Below, in pieces: positions 13,353 through 20,233 of a stretch of 27,828 bases of DNA (positions are counted from its first letter, which is position 1; every line of letters starts with the position of its first letter). This DNA is from Anaerolineales bacterium UBA2317 (lineage in GTDB: Bacteria; Chloroflexota; Anaerolineae; Anaerolineales; Villigracilaceae), in assembly GCA_002345215.1 (NCBI GenBank), contig DDVH01000059.1, forward strand, positions 1 to 27,828, in the 5' to 3' direction. Under the pieces are notes generated by a model. That model was not told where the DNA came from, ran no database searches, and saw only the letters and a list, made by a program, of their open reading frames with translations. Position numbers and translations under genes: made by a program.

Positions 13353-14570
13353 TTACTCACCCAAATAATCCCTTAACTTCCTGCGAATAGAAGGATGCCT
13401 TAACCTACTCAAAGCCTGCGCTTCGATTTGGCGCACGCGCTCGCGCGTTACGCCCATCTTACGTCCTACTTCTTCAAGCGTGTATGCTTGACCATCAAGC
13501 AAGCCGTAGCGTAGTTGCAAGATGCGCACTTCGCGTGGTGGTAAGCCATTCAACACTTCGCCGAGATGTTCTTTCAACAAATTATATGTCGCAGTATCAT
13601 CTGGTGGAGGAGCTTCATCATCTTCGATGAAATCACCGAGCACAGAATCTTCTTCATCATCGGTTGGGGTTTCCAAAGAAAGCGGACGACGCGCCACTTG
13701 AATCATGTTTTCCACTTTTTTCGGTGGGACGTCTAACGCGTCTGCTAATTCTTCTACACTAGGTTCACGACCTAAGCGTTGTGTCAATTGATGTTGTACG
13801 CGTAATAATTTGTTGATTTGGTCACCCATGTGGACGGGCACACGAATCGTGCGTCCTTGATCTGCAATTGCGCGGGTGACAGCTTGGCGAATCCACCAAG
13901 TAGCATAAGTGGAGAATTTGTGTCCACGGCGATAATCAAACTTTTTGGTAGCGCGGATTAAACCGATGTTTCCTTCTTGAATTAAATCCAAGAAAGGCAC
14001 ACCACGTCCCATATATTTTTTAGCAACCGAGATAACCAAACGCGAGTTTGCTGTGATTAGGTGTTCACGAGCCGCCCAACCATCTTCAATAAAACGGCGG
14101 AGTTCAAGCCTGCGTTTTGGAGTGGCATTACCTGTGGCAAGTTCTTCACGGGCAGTGCGTCCACGTTCGATGCGTTGAGCAAGTTGAACTTCTTCAACTG
14201 CCGTGAGCAAAGGCACACGACTGACTTCTTTTAAGTACAAGCCGATTGTGTCGTCTGTGTCAATATTAGCGAGGTAATCGTCTAACGCAAGGTCTGGTTC
14301 AGGTTCGGCTTCGCCACTTTCTTCCACTGCTACCAATTCATCTTCGGTAGGCTCAGGCATGACGGTATCTTCCATAAATGGAATACCGGCACTCAATAAG
14401 GCGGAGAAGGCTTCTTCTAGTTGCTCAACATCTTGCTCTGCTTCAGGGAAGAAGTGTAAGATGTCATCTAATGTCACATATGATTTTTGACGCCCCAGTT
14501 CAATGAGCCGTGCTATGGCGGGGAATTCTTCTTCGTCGTCACCGCCAATTAAAATTTTCTCTACATCCAT
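13353..14570 (-). CDS. rpoD: RNA polymerase primary sigma factor (sigma-70 group 1)
   Basis: Directs RNA polymerase to housekeeping promoters. ATG 14570 gives 405 aa; a TTG four codons upstream is possible. A region 1.1-like N-terminus (to about 75) and an acidic linker are followed by region 1.2 (DTIGLYLKEVSRVPLLT), region 2 (FLDLIQEGNIGLIRATKKFDY, then YATWWIRQAVTRAI, which melts and contacts the -10), region 3 (RVPVHMGDQINKL) and region 4 with a helix-turn-helix (TLEEVGRKMGVTRERVRQIE). The non-conserved region after 1.2 is short, so it is smaller than the E. coli protein. The TATAAT-like boxes in this window fit such a factor. It is monocistronic, ended by a strong terminator. Confidence 0.95.
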   Translation of the reverse strand: MDVEKILIGGDDEEEFPAIARLIELGRQKSYVTLDDILHFFPEAEQDVEQLEEAFSALLSAGIPFMEDTVMPEPTEDELVAVEESGEAEPEPDLALDDYLANIDTDDTIGLYLKEVSRVPLLTAVEEVQLAQRIERGRTAREELATGNATPKRRLELRRFIEDGWAAREHLITANSRLVISVAKKYMGRGVPFLDLIQEGNIGLIRATKKFDYRRGHKFSTYATWWIRQAVTRAIADQGRTIRVPVHMGDQINKLLRVQHQLTQRLGREPSVEELADALDVPPKKVENMIQVARRPLSLETPTDDEEDSVLGDFIEDDEAPPPDDTATYNLLKEHLGEVLNGLPPREVRILQLRYGLLDGQAYTLEEVGRKMGVTRERVRQIEAQALSRLRHPSIRRKLRDYLGE

Positions 14571-14615
14571 TCGCAAATCCAACTTTCACTAAATTTTTTC
14601 ATTCAATTCACAATT

Positions 14616-14644
14616 AGAATACAATGTTTTAAGGTGAAAAGCAA
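14616..14644 (-). promoter_or_regulatory. Candidate rpoD promoter
   Basis: On the minus strand TTGCTT (14644-14639) and TATTCT (14621-14616) are 17 bases apart, three and four matches of six. The -35 lies in one arm of the hairpin at 14631-14658. No strong ribosome-binding site is seen before the ATG. Confidence 0.35.
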
Positions 14645-14658
14645 TAGCTTTTCACCTT
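14631..14658. repeat. Perfect 12-bp hairpin upstream of rpoD
   Basis: AAGGTGAAAAGC, loop AATA and the exact complement. There is no T run on either side, so it is not a standard terminator. It overlaps the candidate rpoD promoter and could be an operator-like palindrome or a dispersed repeat. Confidence 0.55.
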
Positions 14659-14695
14659 TCTGATGCTTTGCAATGCTTTTGTATTACGTATAAAG

Positions 14696-14721
14696 TAGGG
14701 ACACGATACATCGTGTCCCTA
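14696..14721. repeat. Perfect 12-bp palindrome after the DUF4340 gene
   Basis: TAGGGACACGAT, two bases and the exact complement lie nine bases beyond the DUF4340 stop. The minus-strand tail (CTTTATACG) has only a weak T run, so this may be a poor terminator for the ABC operon or a dispersed intergenic palindrome. Confidence 0.6.
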
Positions 14722-14729
14722 TAAAATGC

Positions 14730-15422
14730 CTAAGGCGTAGGAGTTGCCTCAATTGCAGGAACAGGTGTCACCGTAGGAAGAGGCGTTGCTGTCGCTGTTG
14801 GGGTAGGTGTATACAAATATGGCGGGAAGTTTGCTAAGTTGGTCAATGAATCAATTCCATTAAGTGAAACAATAAGCATATCTTGCCCATCAAGGCGAAC
14901 ATAGTAACCATTATTTGTAGGGGTGCTATCGCCAACCTCAAGTGTGTTTGATGTGCCGTCATCAAAAGTAACTGTAATGATGTAAGCAGGCTCATCAAAA
15001 CCAAAGATAGATGGGTCACCATCAACTTCATCGCTGATTCTTAATGCGCTGAGTTGAGATGCCGCCGCTTCAGCCAAGGCTGGGTCTGCTTCTACTGCGT
15101 CAGGCTGAGTCAACACCCAAACATTCTCTGCGTTGCGTTCAATAGCAATGGTTTGACCTTCAGCAGGTTGCACCTCGATGCTTTTGACAATTTTTGTTGA
15201 GTCGAACACGAATTGTGCTTCAACTGTTGGGGTGATTTCTGCTTCGGCAGTGGTTTCAGCATTGCGATTTAAATAGTAAGCAATTGCAATTACAACAGCG
15301 AGAACGAGAATAGTAACCCATGTGCCTGTACGAAAAATAGGTTTGCTCGGTTTTTGTGTGGCAGTTGATTTTACTCTGCCAGTTTTTTTTGTTGTCGGTT
15401 TTGATGTTTTACGAGTTGCCAT
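14730..15422 (-). CDS. DUF4340 domain membrane-anchored protein of a Gld-type ABC operon
   Basis: It has 230 aa from ATG 15422, preceded by AGAGG. A longer reading would start inside the previous gene and lose the ribosome-binding site. A Lys/Thr-rich cytoplasmic N-terminus (1-30) leads to one TM helix (about 33-51). The outer part matches DUF4340: repeated units such as IVKSIEVQPAEGQTIAIERNA, VWVLTQP and FGFDEPAYIITVTFDDG. It ends in a Thr/Pro-rich tail (TPTPTATATPLP). DUF4340 genes commonly follow GldG-type genes; here only seven bases separate them. Function is unknown; it probably works with the ABC complex at the outer face of the membrane. Confidence 0.8.
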   Translation of the reverse strand: MATRKTSKPTTKKTGRVKSTATQKPSKPIFRTGTWVTILVLAVVIAIAYYLNRNAETTAEAEITPTVEAQFVFDSTKIVKSIEVQPAEGQTIAIERNAENVWVLTQPDAVEADPALAEAAASQLSALRISDEVDGDPSIFGFDEPAYIITVTFDDGTSNTLEVGDSTPTNNGYYVRLDGQDMLIVSLNGIDSLTNLANFPPYLYTPTPTATATPLPTVTPVPAIEATPTP

Positions 15423-15429
15423 ACTTTTG

Positions 15430-17052
15430 TTAACCTCTTCTGCGGCGAGAAATCCATGAGGAAACGCCAAAGAATACAATCATGCCGGGGATGACAACGA
15501 TGGCGACGACAGCAAGCAATAAGAATCTCCATCCTTGCGGTGGGAGGAAAATGCGTTGTGTTTGAGGACGAGTTGTCAGGTTAATCAAGTCTTCTTGTTC
15601 AGCAGTCCAATCCACTGAGTTGATGAAGAAGTTGCCGTTGCCATACACATCAAAATTCGCATCAATTGCAAATAATGAGTTGCCTGTCACGAGCACGCGT
15701 CCTTTGGTGGTGATGTTTTCACCAGCCACTGCCATAATGATTGGACCGGGTGTATCGGTACCTTCTGTATATTGATAACCGGTTTCGGCTTCTTCCTCTA
15801 AACTTACTTCGCTGTAGGAATTATCAGATGTGAAGATAAGTGGTGTGGTGACGATGTCTTGTGAATCTAATGGAATGGTTGAGATACTTCTCGAATTCGG
15901 CATATAGATTGCATAATTTTGGCTGAGGTTTTGGGTGATTGGGTGCGTGTTGTACCCAGCCGAAATTGCCACAAATGGATTTTGTGTACTGGTGAAATCT
16001 AAGATGATGTCGTCATTTAATGTGATGCCCCAATCTTCTGAAAGATATTCAGCCAATGGGTCGCGTGCATCACCAAAATCTGTCAGGACTGTAGGTTCTT
16101 GCATAACAACTAACGAACCACCAGCATCTACAAATGCTTTGAGTAAATTTACTTCGGCTTGTGATAATGGTTTTTGCGGACCAGCAATCACAATCACTTC
16201 TGCATCTTCAGGAATGGAATTATTGGTCAGCAAATTCAAGGTGTTGACGGTATAGTTTTTCGATTCCAATGTGCTTTTGGCGATGGAGAAACTGCGTTCG
16301 TCTGCAGAATTGAATGTGCCTTCGCCATGTGCTTCGAGGAAGTAAATGCCTCGCGCTTCTGGGCTGATGAGGCGAATCATAGATTTAGCCAGTTCGCTTT
16401 CAGTAGCAGAAGCGGCAATTTCTTGTGCATCGCCCATTTGCAATAAAATTTTCCCATCACCGGTGATGCCGGCTTCGCGTGCCCTGATGGGGTCTGTATC
16501 TGGATTTACAAAGGTGTAATCAAATTTGCCGTCACTGTTTTCTTTGAACTTTTGTAAAAGTTCTTCAGCGGCTGTGCTGTTGATAGCTTGAGAATAAAAT
16601 GCAACTGCACTAACATTCTCTGGTAGTGTGGCAAGGATTTGCAATGTCTCTGGGGCGAGTGTGTTGGATTGGTCTTCGGTGAAATCCCATGGAGAGCCGA
16701 GTAAATCTGTGTTGTTATAAACAATATAGTTCGTGGCGATGATGATGCCGAGAAAAGCAAGCGTCAGGATGAGAGAGTTTGAACCGTAGCGAGCCTGCCT
16801 ACCCGTAAGAAAGCGGCGAACAGAGTCAGGTGAGAGAATTGCGTATGTTGCGAGTCCAATCACCAATAAGCCGATGCTGATTTGAAATGCGAGGTTCAAA
16901 CCATCAAGTTGTTCTTCTGGTAAGGTGAACATACCAATACCAGTTAATACATTTGCAGAGCCAATCAGACCTGTTGCAATACAGGCAATTAAAGCGACGA
17001 TTAGCCCAATGAATGCGTACTGTGCATTAGGATTTTTCTTTTTGCCAGCCAT
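15430..17052 (-). CDS. GldG-like ABC transporter auxiliary protein
   Basis: It has 540 aa from ATG 17052, which overlaps the permease stop as TAATG and has GGAG nine bases upstream; the ATG three codons earlier would overlap that site. Three TM helices fill the first ~110 residues, followed by the outer ABC-auxiliary domain seen in GldG of gliding Bacteroidota and IFT52-like proteins: VSAVAFYSQ, YTFVNPDTDP, GIYFLEAHGEG and LLKAFVDAGGSLVVMQEP. A last TM helix near 505-525 and a basic SRRRRG end follow. In Bacteroidota, GldAFG is linked to gliding; here a general envelope or polymer export role is more cautious. Confidence 0.85.
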   Translation of the reverse strand: MAGKKKNPNAQYAFIGLIVALIACIATGLIGSANVLTGIGMFTLPEEQLDGLNLAFQISIGLLVIGLATYAILSPDSVRRFLTGRQARYGSNSLILTLAFLGIIIATNYIVYNNTDLLGSPWDFTEDQSNTLAPETLQILATLPENVSAVAFYSQAINSTAAEELLQKFKENSDGKFDYTFVNPDTDPIRAREAGITGDGKILLQMGDAQEIAASATESELAKSMIRLISPEARGIYFLEAHGEGTFNSADERSFSIAKSTLESKNYTVNTLNLLTNNSIPEDAEVIVIAGPQKPLSQAEVNLLKAFVDAGGSLVVMQEPTVLTDFGDARDPLAEYLSEDWGITLNDDIILDFTSTQNPFVAISAGYNTHPITQNLSQNYAIYMPNSRSISTIPLDSQDIVTTPLIFTSDNSYSEVSLEEEAETGYQYTEGTDTPGPIIMAVAGENITTKGRVLVTGNSLFAIDANFDVYGNGNFFINSVDWTAEQEDLINLTTRPQTQRIFLPPQGWRFLLLAVVAIVVIPGMIVFFGVSSWISRRRRG

Positions 17053-17798
17053 TAGCGCCATCTCCGAATTTCAATTGCGGTGGTGCCGATGAATAAGCCC
17101 AACGCGGTAAGACTTAAGTAGTAAACGATGCCTGCCAGAGTCATATTTCCTTGATTGATGTTTTGTTGAAAGTGATAAGAAAGACTGAGGTAGTTGAGAA
17201 TTTCACCGCCAGTGGGTAACAAGTTGACGGGCATGTTTATAAAAAACCATAAGAAGAAGAACAAGCCAAGTGTTACGAAAAAGGCAGCGAATTGATTGTT
17301 GAATATGGCTGAGATGCCGACACCCAATGCCAACATAGCAGAGGATACGAGTATCAAACCAATGTATGAAGATAAAACCATCATCCAGTCAATGCCGGGG
17401 GAGACGAAGTTATTCAACACCAATGGAAAAACCAATGTAACCAATGCTGTTGAAAGCACAAACATTAATGCGCCCAGCCATTTGCCTGCTACAAATTCAA
17501 AATCTTTGACTGGGGCTGTGAGCATGAGTTCAAGCGTGCCCATGCGTGCTTCATCAGAGATGAGGCGCATGGTAATTGCTGGCGCGAGAAACACCATCAA
17601 AAATACAAATAGCCAATTGATTTGAAGTGTATCCGGTGCGGCACCTCCACCCATAAAAGCATTTTGTGAACTAAACAACAAAATTAAGGTGAAGTAAATT
17701 CCCAATGGCAGGAGGATGGCAAGCATCACAACATAAGCCAATGGGCTGTTAAAGTAATTATCGTATTCGCGTTTTGCGATTGTCCAAATATTATTCAT
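17052..17798 (-). CDS. ABC-2 type transporter permease (GldF-like)
   Basis: Membrane subunit of the same ABC exporter, 248 aa with six hydrophobic helices (about 18-40, 60-80, 108-130, 140-165, 172-195, 222-240). The N-terminus NNIWTIAKREYDNYFNSPLAYV is characteristic of GldF-type ABC-2 permeases, as are the loops MRLISDEARMGTLELMLTAPV and FVAGKWLGAL. Its ribosome-binding site AGAGGGA overlaps the end of the ATPase gene and its stop overlaps the GldG-like start, so the genes are tightly coupled. The substrate is not known. Confidence 0.9.
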   Translation of the reverse strand: MNNIWTIAKREYDNYFNSPLAYVVMLAILLPLGIYFTLILLFSSQNAFMGGGAAPDTLQINWLFVFLMVFLAPAITMRLISDEARMGTLELMLTAPVKDFEFVAGKWLGALMFVLSTALVTLVFPLVLNNFVSPGIDWMMVLSSYIGLILVSSAMLALGVGISAIFNNQFAAFFVTLGLFFFLWFFINMPVNLLPTGGEILNYLSLSYHFQQNINQGNMTLAGIVYYLSLTALGLFIGTTAIEIRRWR

Positions 17799-17806
17799 GG
17801 TTCCCT

Positions 17807-18730
17807 CTACTTCTTTTTGTCACTGCTGGTGAGTTCAAGGAAGATTTCTTCAAGACTCATGCCTAGCGGACGGAGTTCGAGTAAATCATAACCAGATTTG
17901 ATAACTTGTTTAGCGACTTCGGGGCGTAAGTCTTTACCTGAAGCAAACTCAAATTCAACTGCGCCATCTTCAAGGGTTTCAATTTTGCGAACGCCTTTAA
18001 CTTCTTTAATGGTTTCAGCCAATTGATCACCATCGCCACGAACTTTCACAACGACACGTTCCGCACCGAGTAAGCGGGCTTGTAAGTTTTCGGTGGTATC
18101 TTCGGCGACAATTTTTCCTTTGTTGATAATCAACACGCGGTCACAAAGGTTTTGGGCTTCATTGAGTAAGTGCGTAGAAAGTAAAACAGTTTTTTCTTTA
18201 CCGATTTCCCGAATCAACTCACGGATTTCTACAACCTGACCGGGGTCTAAGCCAATGGTGGGTTCATCTAAAATCAAAACTTCTGGTTGATGTAACAAGG
18301 CTTGTGCCAAACCAACTCTTTGGCGCATACCTTTCGATAAATTGCCGATGAAACCTTGTGCACGGTCTAACAAGCCGACGCGGTCTAACACTTCATCCAC
18401 ACGGTCTTCCACATCGGGCAGGCGACGTAAGTCGCCCATGTATTTCAGATAGTCAAACACGACCATATCTGTATACAGCGGAACTGTCTCCGGTAAATAC
18501 CCCACACGCTTACGAACTTCAAGCGATTCTTCCACTACATCGTAACCAGCCACCATTGCCTCGCCATCACTAGGCGGCATGTAACCCGTTAAGATTCGCA
18601 TGGTAGTTGTTTTCCCGGCACCGTTTGGTCCGAGAAAGCCCACAATTTCGCCTTGTTTGGCATCAAAACTCAAATTGTGGATGGCGCGGCGTGCGCCATA
18701 GTCTTTGGTGAGACCACTAACTTTAATCAT
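17807..18730 (-). CDS. ABC transporter ATP-binding protein (GldA-like)
   Basis: Powers the permease encoded downstream, 307 aa. Walker A is GPNGAGKTT (34-42), the signature is LSKGMRQ (131-137), Walker B is VLILDEPT (151-158), followed by IGLDP, and the switch His is His187 in LLSTHL. After the ~215-residue ATPase core comes a C-terminal domain of about 90 residues that is common in ABC-2 exporters of the DrrA/CcmA-like family. An AGGAGAGG site precedes the ATG, and a promoter lies about 90 bases upstream, so it is the first gene of a four-gene operon. Confidence 0.94.
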   Translation of the reverse strand: MIKVSGLTKDYGARRAIHNLSFDAKQGEIVGFLGPNGAGKTTTMRILTGYMPPSDGEAMVAGYDVVEESLEVRKRVGYLPETVPLYTDMVVFDYLKYMGDLRRLPDVEDRVDEVLDRVGLLDRAQGFIGNLSKGMRQRVGLAQALLHQPEVLILDEPTIGLDPGQVVEIRELIREIGKEKTVLLSTHLLNEAQNLCDRVLIINKGKIVAEDTTENLQARLLGAERVVVKVRGDGDQLAETIKEVKGVRKIETLEDGAVEFEFASGKDLRPEVAKQVIKSGYDLLELRPLGMSLEEIFLELTSSDKKK

Positions 18731-18821
18731 TGCCTCTCCTCAAAAAATAAAATTTTGTTCTAGGATTTTCGCAAAGAAAAGACACAGCCCTGCGGCGGTG
18801 CCTTTTTATATTGCCGTTGAT

Positions 18822-18851
18822 ACTATACAATAAATGAAGAGGTGAAGTCAA
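18822..18851 (-). promoter_or_regulatory. Promoter of the Gld-type ABC operon
   Basis: On the minus strand TTGACT (18851-18846) and TATAGT (18827-18822), five matches each, are 18 bases apart. The leader of about 85 bases includes a GC-rich stretch (18781-18801) between AT-rich parts, but no convincing riboswitch fold. Confidence 0.6.
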
Positions 18852-18888
18852 GCACTCTCTATACTTCTAATACAACCCTAATCTGGCA

Positions 18889-18894
18889 TATAAT
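18889..18894 (+). promoter_or_regulatory. -10 box directly before alaX (leaderless start)
   Basis: TATAAT ends six bases before the ATG at 18901, so the expected transcription start falls on or next to the A of the start codon. No ribosome-binding site exists in between. No clear -35 is seen. Confidence 0.55.
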
Positions 18895-18900
18895 CATTTT

Positions 18901-19623
18901 ATGACAAAGCTACTGTACCAAACCGATTCGTATCTTCAAGAATTTTCTGCTCAAATTGTATCTGTAGATACAGAAAACCGCACAATTATCTTAGACCAAT
19001 CTGCTTTTTATCCCGGTGGGGGAGGTCAACCTTGTGATTTTGGGACATTGAAAGCCAATGATGTAACTTATATTGTGGATAAAGTCAAAAAACAAGGAGA
19101 TGATGTCTTACACTTTATCTCTGGAAGTGAACCTTTACCTGCACCCGGCTCCGCTTCATTCGGGACTTTAGACTGGGTGCGGCGGTATCAACTAATGCGT
19201 ACGCACACAGCCATGCATATCTTGTGTGGTGTCGTGTGGCGAGATTATGGCGCAAAAGTGACAGGTGGAGATATGGATCCGCTCAAAGGCAGAATGGATT
19301 TTGAATTTGAATCCATGCGTGGGGAGTTGGTAAAAGAAATAGAGAGCAGAATCAATCTCGAAGTCCAAGAAAGACGCGATGTACACGTGAAGATTCTGCC
19401 GAGGGAAGAAGCATTCCAAATTCCAGATTTAATCCGCACGAAGATTAATCTATTGCCTGAGGGAATTAAAGAAGTTCGCACTGTTGAAATTGTTGGGCTA
19501 GATTTACAAGCCGATGGCGGAACACATGTAAAAAATACATCGGAAGTTGGAAAAATTCGCGTGGCTAATTACAAAAGCAAAGGTGCGATTAATAAACGAA
19601 TTTATGTGGAATTAGATGAATAG
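18901..19623 (+). CDS. Alanyl-tRNA editing protein, AlaX family
   Basis: Free-standing editing enzyme that hydrolyses mischarged tRNA(Ala), typically Ser-tRNA(Ala), in the cytoplasm. It has 240 aa. An N-terminal beta-barrel domain as in AlaRS (DQSAFYPGGGGQPCDFG, 32-48) is followed by the editing core with the zinc pair His102 and His106 (RTHTAMH), a GRMDFEF strand and DLQADGGTHVKNTSEVG (201-217). In the canonical site a Cys four residues before the final His binds zinc; here it is Asp205, before His209. The presence of both domains and the length place it with the medium/long AlaX forms. It appears monocistronic. Confidence 0.92.
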   Translation: MTKLLYQTDSYLQEFSAQIVSVDTENRTIILDQSAFYPGGGGQPCDFGTLKANDVTYIVDKVKKQGDDVLHFISGSEPLPAPGSASFGTLDWVRRYQLMRTHTAMHILCGVVWRDYGAKVTGGDMDPLKGRMDFEFESMRGELVKEIESRINLEVQERRDVHVKILPREEAFQIPDLIRTKINLLPEGIKEVRTVEIVGLDLQADGGTHVKNTSEVGKIRVANYKSKGAINKRIYVELDE

Positions 19624-19639
19624 CCCAAATAGGGGAGGA

Positions 19640-19664
19640 GATTCATGAATCGCTGATGTATAAT
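19640..19664 (+). promoter_or_regulatory. Candidate promoter and palindrome before the lipoprotein gene
   Basis: TATAAT at 19659-19664 lies about 50 bases before the ATG. In place of a -35 box there is the perfect palindrome GATTCATGAATC (19640-19651), which could be an activator or repressor site. Confidence 0.35.
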
Positions 19665-19715
19665 GAAACAAAACGGTAGTTGCCTGCCGTGATAATCTCA
19701 AAGGAGAATGTATTT

Positions 19716-20135
19716 ATGAATACAAAAAAGTTTTCAATTTTGCTTGCGGCATTGATGTTGATTATTGCACAATTAGCCTGTGCTGTTGGCGAGCCGACCT
19801 TAAGCAATTCTCGCACTGCTTATGACCAAGATGGTGCACAACCTTCATCCACATTTGGTGCATTTGATACGGTGTATGTAGTTAGCGATTTAGCCAATGG
19901 TGCGGCTGGGAATGTAGTTACTTCACGCTGGTTTGCTGAAAATGTTGATGGTTTAGAACCTAATTTCTTCCTCGATGAAGCAGATATTAATGTCACTGAA
20001 GCAGATGCACCTTTCAATGGCACAATCTATTTCTTCTTCGAACCCCCAACAGATGGTTGGCCCGCTGGCACTTATGCAGTTGAAATTCTTTTCAACGGTG
20101 TTTTGAGTGCTACAGTGAACTTTACAGTTCAATAA
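19716..20135 (+). CDS. Small predicted lipoprotein with Ig-like domain
   Basis: It has 139 aa. ATG 19716 is set by AAGGAG at 19701-19706. The N-terminus MNTKKFSILLAALMLIIA is a signal peptide ending in the lipobox QLAC, with Cys about residue 22, so LspA (encoded downstream at 23850) could process it. The mature part is one all-beta domain of about 110 residues: DTVYVVSDL, TSRWFAENVDG, GTIYFFFEPPTDGWPAGTY and VEILFNGVLSATVNFTV. This layout resembles Ig-like surface domains common in Chloroflexota lipoproteins, but I cannot name a family. It is flanked by its own -10 box and a terminator, so it is a stand-alone gene. The ligand or role is unknown. Confidence 0.7.
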   Translation: MNTKKFSILLAALMLIIAQLACAVGEPTLSNSRTAYDQDGAQPSSTFGAFDTVYVVSDLANGAAGNVVTSRWFAENVDGLEPNFFLDEADINVTEADAPFNGTIYFFFEPPTDGWPAGTYAVEILFNGVLSATVNFTVQ

Positions 20136-20154
20136 TTTTGTTTGATGAACGTTT

Positions 20155-20187
20155 AGACCTCCGAGATTTTTAAAATCTCGGAGGTCT
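20155..20187 (+). terminator. Terminator of the lipoprotein gene
   Basis: AGACCTCCGAGATTTT and its full complement form a stem of up to 16 bp (13 with a realistic loop) followed by TTCTTCTT. It begins about 20 bases after the stop codon. Confidence 0.88.
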
Positions 20188-20233
20188 TTCTTCTTGTGAG
20201 GTAAAATATCTCTATCCCAACCAAGGAGAGAGA

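Noticed and set aside
18781..18806. GC-rich stretch followed by TTTTT as a terminator or riboswitch in the ABC leader
   Set aside because: Only a three-base-pair stem forms next to the T run, and no gene ends on that strand; no known riboswitch core is seen.
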